Shown here: positions 15,938 through 23,318 of the stretch, one piece after another | Layout of the letters: every line of letters starts with the position of its first letter | Position numbering within the stretch: the first letter of the stretch is position 1 | Assembly: GCA_001603115.1 (NCBI GenBank) | Contig: LVBG01000039.1 | Location: 1-33,039, forward strand | Length of the DNA stretch: 33,039 bases | Direction of reading: 5' to 3' | DNA from: Spirochaetales bacterium Spiro_05 | GTDB taxonomy: Bacteria; Spirochaetota; Spirochaetia; Sphaerochaetales; Sphaerochaetaceae | Notes under the pieces: model-generated | The model's input: only the letters and a program-made list of their open reading frames with translations | Database searches by the model: none | What the model was told of the DNA's origin: nothing | Program-made: the position numbers and the translations under genes

Positions 15938-17100
15938 CATAGCTGCAACCTCCTGCGCTTGATAAAGAGCAAAAGGCTTGATACGGAAACGATGAGCAAG
16001 CAAAGCACCAAGGAAGTCATAAACGAGCCGGTTGCATCACGCAGCCACCCCCCGATTGCAGGTCCCAGCAACCCTGCAATGCCGTAGAAGAGAAAGCAGA
16101 GCGGATAGAGAGAAGAGAAGAAGTGAAGCGGGTATGCATGAGCGATGACTGCGGCATACAGCACAAAATTGGCACCGAAGGAGAAGCCCAGCAGAGCCAC
16201 CAGAATCAAGATGAGGAGAATGTTCGGCCCGCTAGCCAGCAACACCAGGGTTGCAAGCGAGAAGAGCAGGAGCGAGAGCGGGATGCTCACCACCCCGATG
16301 CGGTCAAAGACATAGCCCCAAACAATCCTGGCCGATGCATTGCCCACGGAGAAGACCATCACTGCAAGCACTGCCTGCACTTCTGAAAGCCCCCATTCCA
16401 GTACCAAGGAAGAGAGATTTCCCACCACCAAGAGCCCTGCAAACGTGCCTGCGAACATACCAAGTGAGGAGAGCATCATGATTGGATCGCGATAGAGCGA
16501 ACGCGGTGGCTTCTCTTGATCGGGAGCAGATTCGCTCGGGACTGAGAGCAGTTGTGCACACAAGAGCAGCAGAATTGCGGTGATGAGGCCGTACCCGGCG
16601 AGAAATGAAGAGAACGGGAGAGCAGAGAGATATGCCTGCTCAATGATGGCCGAAAGTATGATGGCCCCACCGCCAAAGCCTCCTACCGAGAGCCCGGTCA
16701 CCAAGCCTTTTTGGTTGGGAAACCACTTCAGGCATACTGAGAGGGGTACCACATAGGCAAAGCCGATACCGATGCCCGAAAGCAAGCTGATACCAAGCAA
16801 GAGCACAAGAAAGGATGTTTGGCTGTAGGATGCAACCAGAAAACCCAGACCATAAGCCAAAGCGCCGATGGATGCTGTCTTCTTTGGCCCTAAGCGGGGA
16901 AGAAGCCGACCTGAGTAGACCATTACTGCAGTAAACACCATGATGGTCAGGCCAAAGACCAGCCCAGCCTGGGCATTGCTGATCCCCATCTCTTCCCGGA
17001 TCCAGACCGAAAGGGTGCTCCATGCATATACCCCGCCAAGAATGGTCTGCATGCAGAGCGTAGCCAAGAGAACTGACCATTTCTTTCCCATCCGTATCAT
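15937..17100 (-). CDS. MFS transporter of the oxalate/formate antiporter (OFA) type
   Basis: The 387-residue protein has 12 predicted membrane segments in two halves separated by a charged loop near residues 175-195 (SAPDQEKPPRS). The N-terminal GGVYAWSTLSVWIREEMGIS and the following FGLTIM segment are characteristic of OFA-family major facilitator proteins. These move small mono- or dicarboxylates; the substrate here is unknown. AGGAG 5 bases before the ATG at 17100 fixes the start; the frame is open to 17214. Upstream lie an inverted repeat at the candidate promoter and a structured RNA with a terminator, so expression may be controlled at two levels. Confidence 0.85.
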   Translation of the reverse strand: MIRMGKKWSVLLATLCMQTILGGVYAWSTLSVWIREEMGISNAQAGLVFGLTIMVFTAVMVYSGRLLPRLGPKKTASIGALAYGLGFLVASYSQTSFLVLLLGISLLSGIGIGFAYVVPLSVCLKWFPNQKGLVTGLSVGGFGGGAIILSAIIEQAYLSALPFSSFLAGYGLITAILLLLCAQLLSVPSESAPDQEKPPRSLYRDPIMMLSSLGMFAGTFAGLLVVGNLSSLVLEWGLSEVQAVLAVMVFSVGNASARIVWGYVFDRIGVVSIPLSLLLFSLATLVLLASGPNILLILILVALLGFSFGANFVLYAAVIAHAYPLHFFSSLYPLCFLFYGIAGLLGPAIGGWLRDATGSFMTSLVLCLLIVSVSSLLLFIKRRRLQL

Positions 17101-17112
17101 GCATTCTCCTAT

Positions 17113-17140
17113 CAATATACTAAGTTTTGACAGTATAGTG
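17113..17140 (-). promoter_or_regulatory. Inverted repeat (operator) at the transporter promoter
   Basis: TATACT (17137-17132) and AGTATA (17121-17116) are inverted with a 10-base spacer. Including flanking CA and TG, the arms match at 8 of 9 positions. The left arm is also the candidate -10 element, so a repressor bound here would block transcription of the transporter gene. Confidence 0.45.
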
Positions 17141-17161
17141 ATTTTGTCTGGATTATCGCAA
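17132..17161 (-). promoter_or_regulatory. Candidate proximal promoter of the OFA transporter
   Basis: TTGCGA (17161-17156) and TATACT (17137-17132) are spaced by 18 bases on the minus strand. The start would be about 25 bases before the start codon, leaving room for the ribosome-binding site. Confidence 0.4.
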
Positions 17162-17190
17162 GAACCTTGTGTGAATGCAGGTGTTTGATG

Positions 17191-17222
17191 GGTAAAATAA
17201 AACCCTCCGCCCATGGAGGGTT
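17191..17222 (-). terminator. Intrinsic terminator of the candidate small RNA
   Basis: AACCCTCC (17201-17208) and GGAGGGTT (17215-17222) form an 8-bp stem with a 6-base loop. On the minus strand it runs into TTATTTTA. The plus-strand tail is only CTTT, so the minus orientation is preferred. No protein gene lies immediately upstream of it on that strand. Confidence 0.7.
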
Positions 17223-17274
17223 CTTTGGCTACTCGGGGTTATTTCCTTCGGTTATTCCCCCTCTTCGCCACCAC
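17191..17274 (-). ncRNA. Candidate small structured RNA or leader attenuator
   Basis: A minus-strand unit of about 84 bases begins near 17274, just after a promoter (17309-17281), and ends in a terminator. The body can fold with TGGC (17270-17267) pairing GCCA (17229-17226) and GGGG (17261-17258) pairing CCCC (17238-17235). The purine-rich internal region contains AATAACC twice. It lies between padR and the transporter and points towards the transporter. No known riboswitch or small RNA consensus was recognised. It may be an independent sRNA or a riboswitch-like leader of the transporter. Confidence 0.45.
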
Positions 17275-17280
17275 AACCAT

Positions 17281-17309
17281 ATCGTACCATCGAAGAGAGA
17301 AACCGTCAA
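17281..17309 (-). promoter_or_regulatory. Promoter of the candidate small RNA
   Basis: On the minus strand TTGACG (17309-17304, 5 of 6) and TACGAT (17286-17281, 4 of 6) are spaced by 17 bases. The upstream side is A-rich (AAAAAA), like an UP element. Confidence 0.55.
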
Positions 17310-17339
17310 TTTTTTCTTTGTGTCGGGTATACTTTGTTC

Positions 17340-17369
17340 TTGACAATACTGTGTGACACACATTATTGT
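17340..17369 (+). promoter_or_regulatory. padR promoter with an internal palindromic operator
   Basis: A perfect TTGACA (17340-17345) is followed after 18 bases by TATTGT (17364-17369, 4 of 6). The -10 ends 6 bases before the padR ATG, which predicts a leaderless transcript. A perfect 13-bp palindrome, TGTGTGACACACA (17350-17362), fills the spacer. It is a likely autoregulatory PadR operator. Confidence 0.6.
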
Positions 17370-17375
17370 AATCAC

Positions 17376-17720
17376 ATGAAGGAAGATCCGATACTCTCCA
17401 ACCTGATCACTGAGCTCAAACGAGGAAATCTGACATTGTGCGTTCTCAGCCAGCTGAAAAAGCCCCAATATGGGTACTCACTCTTGCAGCTGCTCGCCGA
17501 CAAGCAGATTCCCATCGAAGCAAACACCCTCTACCCTCTGCTCAGGCGATTGGAGGTCCAGGAACTGCTTTCCAGCACCTGGGATACTTCCGAGGCACGC
17601 CCTCGAAAGTTCTATGTGCTCAGCGACAAGGGCACTGCCTTGCTCTCTGAGTTGGGCAAGGCATGGCAGGAACATTATCAGCGCGTTGGTGCGCTGCTTG
17701 CGGAGGAAGGACATGAGTGA
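17376..17720 (+). CDS. PadR-family transcriptional regulator
   Basis: The 114-residue protein is a typical short PadR winged-helix repressor. It has the segments NLTLCVLSQLKKPQYGYSLLQ and IEANTLYPLLRRLEVQELL, and the wing ARPRKFYVLSDKGTALL, then a C-terminal dimerisation helix. The frame is open from 17334, but the family start fits the ATG at 17376. No ribosome-binding site precedes it, in line with leaderless translation. Its stop overlaps the start of the next, HAAS-like gene by 8 bases. PadR regulators are often paired with such membrane proteins and sense lipophilic compounds or envelope stress. Confidence 0.92.
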   Translation: MKEDPILSNLITELKRGNLTLCVLSQLKKPQYGYSLLQLLADKQIPIEANTLYPLLRRLEVQELLSSTWDTSEARPRKFYVLSDKGTALLSELGKAWQEHYQRVGALLAEEGHE

Positions 17721-18693
17721 CCTCATAGGCCGGTATGTAGAAGAAACTGTGCGTCATCTCAGCCTCAAAGAGAGGGCTGAGGTAGCAAAAGAACTGGAGG
17801 CAAATATCCAGGATATGATTGGAGGTGATGACAGTGAGCAGCATGTCGAGCAGGTTTTGCTCGATATGGGTTCTCCCTCCGTTCTGGCCAAACAGTATCG
17901 GGGCAAGGAGCGCTATCTCATCGGACCCGAAACCTTTGATTTCTACTGGATGGTGTTGAAACTGGTCTGCCTGGTAGTAGGCATCGTAACGGTGGTCATC
18001 ACCCTGATCTCCCTCTTCTTTACAGAGAGCCCGGTAGGGATAGGAACCATGATTGCCAAACCGATCGCATCCCTCTTCAGTGCCCTTTCGGGAGCCTTTT
18101 TGTGGGTCACCATCACCTTTGCGATCATGGACTACTATCAGGTCAATGCCACCTTGGAAAGTTGGGATGCGAAGGCCTTGCACGACCTGGAAGAAGCTCC
18201 TACACGCCTGATAAAGAAGAGCGACAGCATAGCGGACTTGGTCGGCCTTTCGGTCTTCTTCCTCTTGCTTGCCGTCCTGTTCAACAGGCCCGAACTCATC
18301 GCACTCTATAGAAAAGATGCTGCACCAGTACCGCTTTTCATCGGTCAAGCACTCAGACCCTATGTCATTGGGTGGATGGCCACCGTCATCTTGTCCTTCA
18401 TCGTTTCGGCACTCAAATGGTTCAAAGGCAAGTGGACCTCCACCCTCTTTGTCCTGAGCGCTTCGGTGGACCTGCTGGGAATCATCTACTTCATCTTCGT
18501 AGCGACCCGATGGAAGCTCTACAACCCTGCATTCCTGACGATTTTCCCCGGTTCCATGACACGGTGGCAGATCATCATCAAGGCTGCATCGGTCGTACTA
18601 CTGATTCTTACGTTGATCGGCAACGGAGATGACGCCTATACCGTCTTCAGGAGAACGAGACCCGACGAAGCTGGTCCAGCACGTCAACGGTAA
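17713..18693 (+). CDS. HAAS-like membrane protein paired with PadR
   Basis: The 326-residue protein starts with a soluble helical domain (about 1-65, RYVEETVRHLSLKERAEVAKEL...), which resembles the HAAS domain found downstream of PadR genes. About six membrane segments follow (near 78-101, 112-140, 178-197, 216-237, 240-265 and 285-302). The start at 17713 has GGAGG and overlaps padR by 8 bases, so the two are translationally coupled. The frame is open from 17470, but that part is a shadow of padR. Its 3' end overlaps the convergent DUF4954 gene by 47 bases. The role is probably to relay an envelope signal to PadR; the ligand is unknown. Confidence 0.75.
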   Translation: MSDLIGRYVEETVRHLSLKERAEVAKELEANIQDMIGGDDSEQHVEQVLLDMGSPSVLAKQYRGKERYLIGPETFDFYWMVLKLVCLVVGIVTVVITLISLFFTESPVGIGTMIAKPIASLFSALSGAFLWVTITFAIMDYYQVNATLESWDAKALHDLEEAPTRLIKKSDSIADLVGLSVFFLLLAVLFNRPELIALYRKDAAPVPLFIGQALRPYVIGWMATVILSFIVSALKWFKGKWTSTLFVLSASVDLLGIIYFIFVATRWKLYNPAFLTIFPGSMTRWQIIIKAASVVLLILTLIGNGDDAYTVFRRTRPDEAGPARQR

Positions 18694-20836
18694 TCTGGTG
18701 GGACTCCTGGATGAACGGATTGTCATCCAGGCTTCCCAGCACGGCATCACGCTCTGCAAGGTTGCGGTAGGTGCTCTCCCGGAAGCGGTTGTTGAAATCC
18801 TTCTCCTTGGTCTTGAATACCTGCGTCTCGATCTGCACCCGGATCCTGCCCACTTCCTCAACAGCTTGCTCCCATGTTTCCTGTTGCAGTCTCTCGACTG
18901 CCAAGGTGCGGCACAACGTGGCTACTGCATGGCTGCTGCGGTCCATCTCATAGAGAGAGAACCAGGATGCATAGGTGGCATGTACCTCATCCCATGAGGT
19001 GATTTCACCCCGTTTGAGGGCCTCTTTCAACACTTCGACCCGGAACTCAGGAACCAACTGTCCCCCCACGTTGATCCACGGAAGGGTGACATGCTCCCCA
19101 ACTTCCTGTAGTTGAGATACGGTGAGGTTCTCCCTGAGACAGGTTGAAGCGATAGTCTTCACCGCATAGTAAAGAAGCATCTCCTGGTAGGCTTGATAAG
19201 CCTCAACCACTTTCAGGACCTCCACCGGCTCATTGCTGTTCTCCAAACCCCAGGCGTAGACATGCAGGGAGTACAGCTCTGCAGGTTTTGTGCGCAAGAG
19301 CTCCCGTCCCTGGCGGATGAGATCCTTCTCATCCTTGGAAGAGGCATGGGCTCGGTTGTAGTTCTGAGCCACCCAAAGACAGAGCAGATCGCACGCCTCG
19401 AAGATCTCATTGACCGTATCGGGAGCAAGATAATCGGTTTCAATCTGTTGGCGGATCACCTTGCGCTTGTCACGCTTGCGATACTTGTAGCTGTTGCGTT
19501 CCAAGGCATAGAGGTTGTACATCCACCAGTAGGCGGGCATGACCACGCGCCGCCCTTCCTTTGCATCGCTGGAAAGAAGGCTGAAGGGCAAGGGGATGTT
19601 CAGCTCATGAGGGTAGTTCCCTTTTGCAATCAGGACATAGCTGGCGAACTTGCAGTCATACTTGAGGGTACTGGACAAGGCAGGCCAGAAACCCCTTCCC
19701 GCTGCCATCTCACCATCGTTGCCTCGGCTGTTGTGGTTCGAGCCGATGTTAGCCCCGGCAGCCATGTTCGACTGCCCCTTGATGAGGCTGGCGATCAAAA
19801 AGGAGTTGTTGTGGTGCTGTTCATGGCCACTGAAGATCAGATTACTCAACAGTTCACAACAGCTTACCGTGGAGTTATCACCCAAAATGGAGTGGATCAG
19901 GCGTGCTCCATACTTGAGGCTGCAGTTGTCCCCCATGATGAAACGGATGGCCTTGCACCCATAGAAAACACGGGACCCGCTTCCTATGATCCCATTTACC
20001 AGTTCCACACCCTCCCCAATCTGTACCGGCTCAATGAGGGTGGATCGCAAGGTAAGGTTCTTCAGTTTGTTTGCACCTTTGATGTAACACCCTGGCCCAA
20101 TCCAGACATCCTTGATGGTGTCGCAGGATTTGACCACCGACTGCTTGCCCACAAAACCGTAGCGGCCTCGCTTGGTATCCATCGTCCGGTCGGTCAGCTC
20201 CTCGAAGGCGCGCATCAAGGCCTTGTCATCGCGATACGTGCCCCACAGGAAGGCATCACTGGTGAGCATGCCGTTGAACGGACGCACCGCTCTTCCTCCG
20301 GCCTCATTCATGATGTCGATGGTGACACGCACTTCCTCATCCTCACCCTCCTTGAGGGTTCCATTGCCAAACTTGGCATGGTTGGTGGTCTGCATCTCAC
20401 CAAGCCGATAGAGGATGACATGGTCTTCAACGATGTAGTGACTGAGGTACGAACAATCCATGATCGCACAGCTATCGCCGATATCACAGCTGACGATGCG
20501 GCTGTTGGAAATTCCCACCGGGACACTGAAGTCGTGAAAACTGACGATGGATTTCTCCATCCTTCCCAACCGAACCAAGCCGTAGAACTCGGTGTTGCGG
20601 ATCAGCGATGGGTCGAAGGGGTCGCTTACCAGGACATCACTCCAGCAGGGACTCGAGTTGAGGTTCTCTTCCAACGATGCAATCTCATAGCTGGTTAGGG
20701 TCCTGAAGCTGCTGTTGTCCCGTCCCACCTGTTGGTTGCGCAGGGTATACTCATCCTCTCCTTCCCCAAGGAAGGGAGAACCGATGAAATCGTAACCGAA
20801 CCTATTCCGGTCGAGGGTATTCACTTTGTCACTCAT
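18647..20836 (-). CDS. DUF4954-like protein with left-handed beta-helix region
   Basis: The product is 729 residues from the ATG at 20836. The first half (about 100-420) has many short repeats with buried hydrophobics and turn glycines, such as VSCDIGDSCAIMDCSYLSHY and ILGDNSTVSCCELLSN. These resemble a hexapeptide left-handed beta-helix of the sugar-nucleotide acyltransferase type. The second half is mainly helical, with a YWWMYNLYALERNSYKYRKRDKR segment. The length and layout match the DUF4954 family of spirochaetes and Bacteroidetes, whose function is not established to my knowledge. There is no ribosome-binding site; a -10 element ends 6 bases before the start codon. The in-frame extension to 20869 was rejected for that reason. 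Confidence 0.7.
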   Translation of the reverse strand: MSDKVNTLDRNRFGYDFIGSPFLGEGEDEYTLRNQQVGRDNSSFRTLTSYEIASLEENLNSSPCWSDVLVSDPFDPSLIRNTEFYGLVRLGRMEKSIVSFHDFSVPVGISNSRIVSCDIGDSCAIMDCSYLSHYIVEDHVILYRLGEMQTTNHAKFGNGTLKEGEDEEVRVTIDIMNEAGGRAVRPFNGMLTSDAFLWGTYRDDKALMRAFEELTDRTMDTKRGRYGFVGKQSVVKSCDTIKDVWIGPGCYIKGANKLKNLTLRSTLIEPVQIGEGVELVNGIIGSGSRVFYGCKAIRFIMGDNCSLKYGARLIHSILGDNSTVSCCELLSNLIFSGHEQHHNNSFLIASLIKGQSNMAAGANIGSNHNSRGNDGEMAAGRGFWPALSSTLKYDCKFASYVLIAKGNYPHELNIPLPFSLLSSDAKEGRRVVMPAYWWMYNLYALERNSYKYRKRDKRKVIRQQIETDYLAPDTVNEIFEACDLLCLWVAQNYNRAHASSKDEKDLIRQGRELLRTKPAELYSLHVYAWGLENSNEPVEVLKVVEAYQAYQEMLLYYAVKTIASTCLRENLTVSQLQEVGEHVTLPWINVGGQLVPEFRVEVLKEALKRGEITSWDEVHATYASWFSLYEMDRSSHAVATLCRTLAVERLQQETWEQAVEEVGRIRVQIETQVFKTKEKDFNNRFRESTYRNLAERDAVLGSLDDNPFIQESHQITVDVLDQLRRVSFS

Positions 20837-20842
20837 AGCTTC

Positions 20843-20871
20843 AGTATAGCAATGCCTATGGGTGTGCACAA
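20843..20871 (-). promoter_or_regulatory. Leaderless promoter of the DUF4954-like gene
   Basis: On the minus strand TTGTGC (20871-20866) is followed after 17 bases by TATACT (20848-20843), with an extended -10 TG in front (TGCTATACT). Exactly 6 bases separate the -10 from the ATG, so the start codon should be the transcript's 5' end. Confidence 0.7.
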
Positions 20872-21074
20872 TTGTGAAAGGTGGCTCAAAGCAAGCTCTT
20901 TCCTTTGGATTTCAGAGCTCATATGCAAATCATATACAGCATTGAGCATGGTCATCCTCACTTATCTGCTTCAGTTTTTCCTTGTTTTTCAAGCAAATGT
21001 ATCAAGCCAGAGCAGTTTGGCTGCAAGAGGGTCTTGCATACATACCCATTCAGAATGCAAAACTGCCCTGCTTT
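20872..21074. other. Intergenic stretch between divergent promoters
   Basis: No convincing gene is seen in this stretch of about 200 bases. The short open frames across it have atypical composition and no ribosome-binding sites. It contains a 7-bp hairpin, TGCAAGA-GGG-TCTTGCA (21022-21038), without a T-tail, and an imperfect ATATG/CATAT inverted repeat upstream. Either could be an operator for the divergent DUF4954 and esterase genes. Confidence 0.35.
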
Positions 21075-21103
21075 GCGACTTGCGCCACCTTGACGGATAT
21101 ACT
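21073..21103 (+). promoter_or_regulatory. Candidate esterase promoter
   Basis: TATACT (21098-21103) is a good -10 element (5 of 6). The -35 is weak: TTGCGA (21073-21078) at a 19-base spacing is the best found. The -10 ends 5 bases before the GTG start. Confidence 0.4.
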
Positions 21104-21108
21104 ACGAT

Positions 21109-22191
21109 GTGACCACTATGGCTGACTATGATTTGTCTCCGAAGATGAAACGTTTGGTCACCCTGATAAACAAGATCGCCATAACCGATCCTGAAGGGCT
21201 GACTCCCAAGCGCATCGAAGAGCTGAACGATATATCGATACCCAATAACCTGCTTATCCGCAAACTTCTTGGCAAGAGTGCGCGAAACATCGTGACCAAG
21301 ACCTTCATCATCCCGGTAACCGACGGAATGGTCAGCGGATACTTCTTTGAGAAACAGGGCTCCAGAGGCATCAGTGACCTCACCCCCCTGATCATCTTCT
21401 ACCACGGGGGTGGCTGGGTCTGGGGCAATATGGACCTCTACAACTTCCTGTGCGCCCATCTTGCCGATATCACCGGAGCTTCGGTGCTCTCGGTCGATTA
21501 CCGCCTCGCACCCAAGTACAAGTTCCCCACTGCGGTGGAGGACTGCTATGATACCCTTGTTTGGGCTGCTGCAGGTTGCCGTTACTGGAAGACCGACCCT
21601 GACAGGATCTACTTGGTTGGTGACAGCGCCGGCGGCAATCTTGCCGCGGTGGTCAGCCGCCTCGCCCGCGACCGCAAAGGCCCTTCCCTGGCGGGACAGG
21701 TACTGCTCTATCCTGTTACCGATGGCAGAATGCGTACCACCAGCTACGAGAAGTATAAGGACTCTCCCACCCTCACCGACAAGCAGATGGCCTTCTTCAT
21801 CAACAACTATCAGCGCGAGCCGAAGGACATCCTCAACCCGAGCTTCAGCCCGCTCTTGGGCAAGGACCACAGCCGGCTCCCCCAAACCTTGATCATTGGG
21901 GCAGAGTACGACCCACTGCACGACGATGGGATGCTCTATGCCGATGCGCTCGCATCAGCCGACACCCCGGTCAAGTATCTGGAAGTCAAGAAGACCGTAC
22001 ACGGGTTCATCAACTACCCCAAGGCCACCGGAACCGAAGAGACCGAGAGCGCCATCATCCAGTTCATCGGGGGAAGACCGGTTGAACAGGTATCACTCAT
22101 CAGCCGTAAGGAGTGGAGAAAAGCCGAACAGCGGGAGCTGAGGAATATCAAAAAACAGAGCAAGCACTTTGTGGATGCACAGATAGGTTAG
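21109..22191 (+). CDS. Alpha/beta hydrolase, HSL-type carboxylesterase
   Basis: The 360-residue protein (357 from the alternative ATG at 21118) is a hormone-sensitive-lipase-type esterase. The oxyanion HGGGW motif is at 99-103 and the nucleophile Ser173 lies in GDSAGG. The acid is probably in GAEYDPLHDDG and the catalytic His in KTVHGFINYP. There is no signal peptide, so it is cytoplasmic and probably hydrolyses short acyl esters; the natural substrate is unknown. No ribosome-binding site precedes either start. The -10 element sits 5 bases before the GTG, which favours a leaderless GTG start at 21109, but this is uncertain. Confidence 0.88.
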   Translation: MTTMADYDLSPKMKRLVTLINKIAITDPEGLTPKRIEELNDISIPNNLLIRKLLGKSARNIVTKTFIIPVTDGMVSGYFFEKQGSRGISDLTPLIIFYHGGGWVWGNMDLYNFLCAHLADITGASVLSVDYRLAPKYKFPTAVEDCYDTLVWAAAGCRYWKTDPDRIYLVGDSAGGNLAAVVSRLARDRKGPSLAGQVLLYPVTDGRMRTTSYEKYKDSPTLTDKQMAFFINNYQREPKDILNPSFSPLLGKDHSRLPQTLIIGAEYDPLHDDGMLYADALASADTPVKYLEVKKTVHGFINYPKATGTEETESAIIQFIGGRPVEQVSLISRKEWRKAEQRELRNIKKQSKHFVDAQIG

Positions 22192-22204
22192 ATTAACGTT
22201 AATC
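22191..22204. promoter_or_regulatory. Operator-like palindrome GATTAACGTTAATC
   Basis: This perfect 14-bp palindrome has a central CpG, typical of LacI-family operators. It begins at the last base of the esterase stop codon and lies 76 bases upstream of the lacI-type gene, so it is probably bound by that regulator. Confidence 0.6.
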
Positions 22205-22217
22205 CAATTTTTATGGA

Positions 22218-22239
22218 TTAATCATGGGTTAATCATGGG
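22218..22239. repeat. Tandem 11-bp repeat TTAATCATGGG x2
   Basis: Two perfect, adjoining copies of TTAATCATGGG occur at 22218-22228 and 22229-22239. The period is about one DNA helical turn, and each copy carries the TTAA core shared with the flanking palindromes. They may be half-sites for the LacI-family regulator. Confidence 0.5.
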
Positions 22240-22246
22240 GTTTTCC

Positions 22247-22274
22247 TTGTTAAAGCACATATGCGTGTTAACCT
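22247..22274 (+). promoter_or_regulatory. Candidate promoter of the lacI-type gene
   Basis: TTGTTA (22247-22252) and TAACCT (22269-22274) are spaced by 16 bases. The -10 is weak (3 of 6) but ends exactly 6 bases before the ATG, as in the other leaderless candidates here. It overlaps the GTTAACCTTAAC operator-like site. Confidence 0.35.
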
Positions 22275-22278
22275 TAAC
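22267..22278. promoter_or_regulatory. Operator-like inverted repeat GTTAACCTTAAC
   Basis: GTTAA and TTAAC are inverted around CC, 2 bases before the regulator's start codon. It shares the TTAA half-site with the 22191 palindrome. Binding would cover the promoter and 5' end of the gene, so autorepression is likely. Confidence 0.5.
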
Positions 22279-22280
22279 CC

Positions 22281-23279
22281 ATGAGCATCCTCCTCAAAGA
22301 TATTGCCCAGGTTACAGGTTTCTCCATCAACACGGTCTCCCGCGCCATGCGCTCAGACCCGAAAATCTCTGCAGAAACCACCCGCCTCATCAAGGAAAAA
22401 GCTCACGAAATGGGGTATATCCCCAATTCGGTGGCTGCAAGCATGCGCTCCAACCACTCCAAGATGGTGGGCATAATCAGTGCCGATTCAGCCAACCCCT
22501 TCTTCAGTGAAGTGGTGCGCGGCATCGAGGAAGCTGCCACCAAAGCCGATTACCATATCCTTCTGGCCAGTACCGAGGAATCGGTGAAAAAGGAAGCGGA
22601 TCTGGTGAAGATGTTCCTCTGCCGCAAAGTGGACGGCATCATTGCGATGCCGGTCTTCGACAACAGCAGTGCACATCTTGACCTGTATCGTAATCTGAAA
22701 GTCCCTTTCATATTTCCCGGGAGACGCCTCGAGGGTCTTGTTTCGCATAGCATTCTCCACAGCGACCGAGATGGACAGAGGAAGGTACTGGAACATCTGC
22801 TTGCCAATGGACATCGAAAAATCCTCTACATAGCTGGACCGAAAAAAGTGAGCAACACCATCGATCGGTTGACTGGAGTCGGGGAAGCGTATGCAAACAA
22901 TGCTCTCGAGGTGGATCCCGATTACATCGTTGAGGCCTCAGGCCACATCGAGGATGGATACTACCTGACCAACCAAGCGCTCAACCGGGGCTTGGGCTTC
23001 ACTGCCGTAGCCTGTTTCAATGACATGCTCGCCATGGGAGTACTCAAGAGCCTGTATGAGAACAATCTCTCCGTCCCGCATGACATTGAGGTGTTCGGCT
23101 ACGACAACCTCTATATGAGTCAGTTCATGCAGCCCAGCCTCAGTACGGTCGATGTACCGAAATACCGGCTTGGGTATGTAGCGATGGAGACCCTGCTGTC
23201 CCACATCCAGGACCCAGATCTGGAGTATTGCACCAAGGATTTCCCCACGAGATTGGTCTTTCGGGAAACATCTCGTTAG
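22281..23279 (+). CDS. LacI-family transcriptional regulator
   Basis: The 332-residue protein has the N-terminal LacI helix-turn-helix (LLKDIAQVTGFSINTVSRAM) and hinge (GYIPNSVAASMRS), then a periplasmic-binding-protein-like sugar domain with VGIISADSANPFFSEVVRGIE and the FGYDNLYMSQFMQPSLSTVD end segment. The ATG at 22281 gives the family N-terminus; it has no ribosome-binding site. The binding-protein gene follows 39 bases after the stop with no terminator, so the regulator probably heads the operon and controls it and itself through the TTAA-type operators upstream. The inducer is presumably the transported sugar. Confidence 0.94.
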   Translation: MSILLKDIAQVTGFSINTVSRAMRSDPKISAETTRLIKEKAHEMGYIPNSVAASMRSNHSKMVGIISADSANPFFSEVVRGIEEAATKADYHILLASTEESVKKEADLVKMFLCRKVDGIIAMPVFDNSSAHLDLYRNLKVPFIFPGRRLEGLVSHSILHSDRDGQRKVLEHLLANGHRKILYIAGPKKVSNTIDRLTGVGEAYANNALEVDPDYIVEASGHIEDGYYLTNQALNRGLGFTAVACFNDMLAMGVLKSLYENNLSVPHDIEVFGYDNLYMSQFMQPSLSTVDVPKYRLGYVAMETLLSHIQDPDLEYCTKDFPTRLVFRETSR

Positions 23280-23318
23280 GAATAACCCATTACCTTGTGT
23301 TCCAATAAGGAGGTTCAC

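Noticed and set aside
17226..17274. Glutamine riboswitch (glnA RNA) or SRP RNA, because of CCGAAGGAA
   Set aside because: Only this short string matches. The flanking conserved elements of both RNA classes are missing.
17229..17468. Minus-strand 79-codon open frame overlapping padR
   Set aside because: It runs across the padR promoter and padR coding region with no ribosome-binding site. The region is better explained by the promoter and small structured RNA.
19193..20698. Plus-strand open frame of 501 codons
   Set aside because: It is antisense to the DUF4954-like gene; long open shadows are common at this base composition. The minus-strand reading has repeat structure and a promoter.
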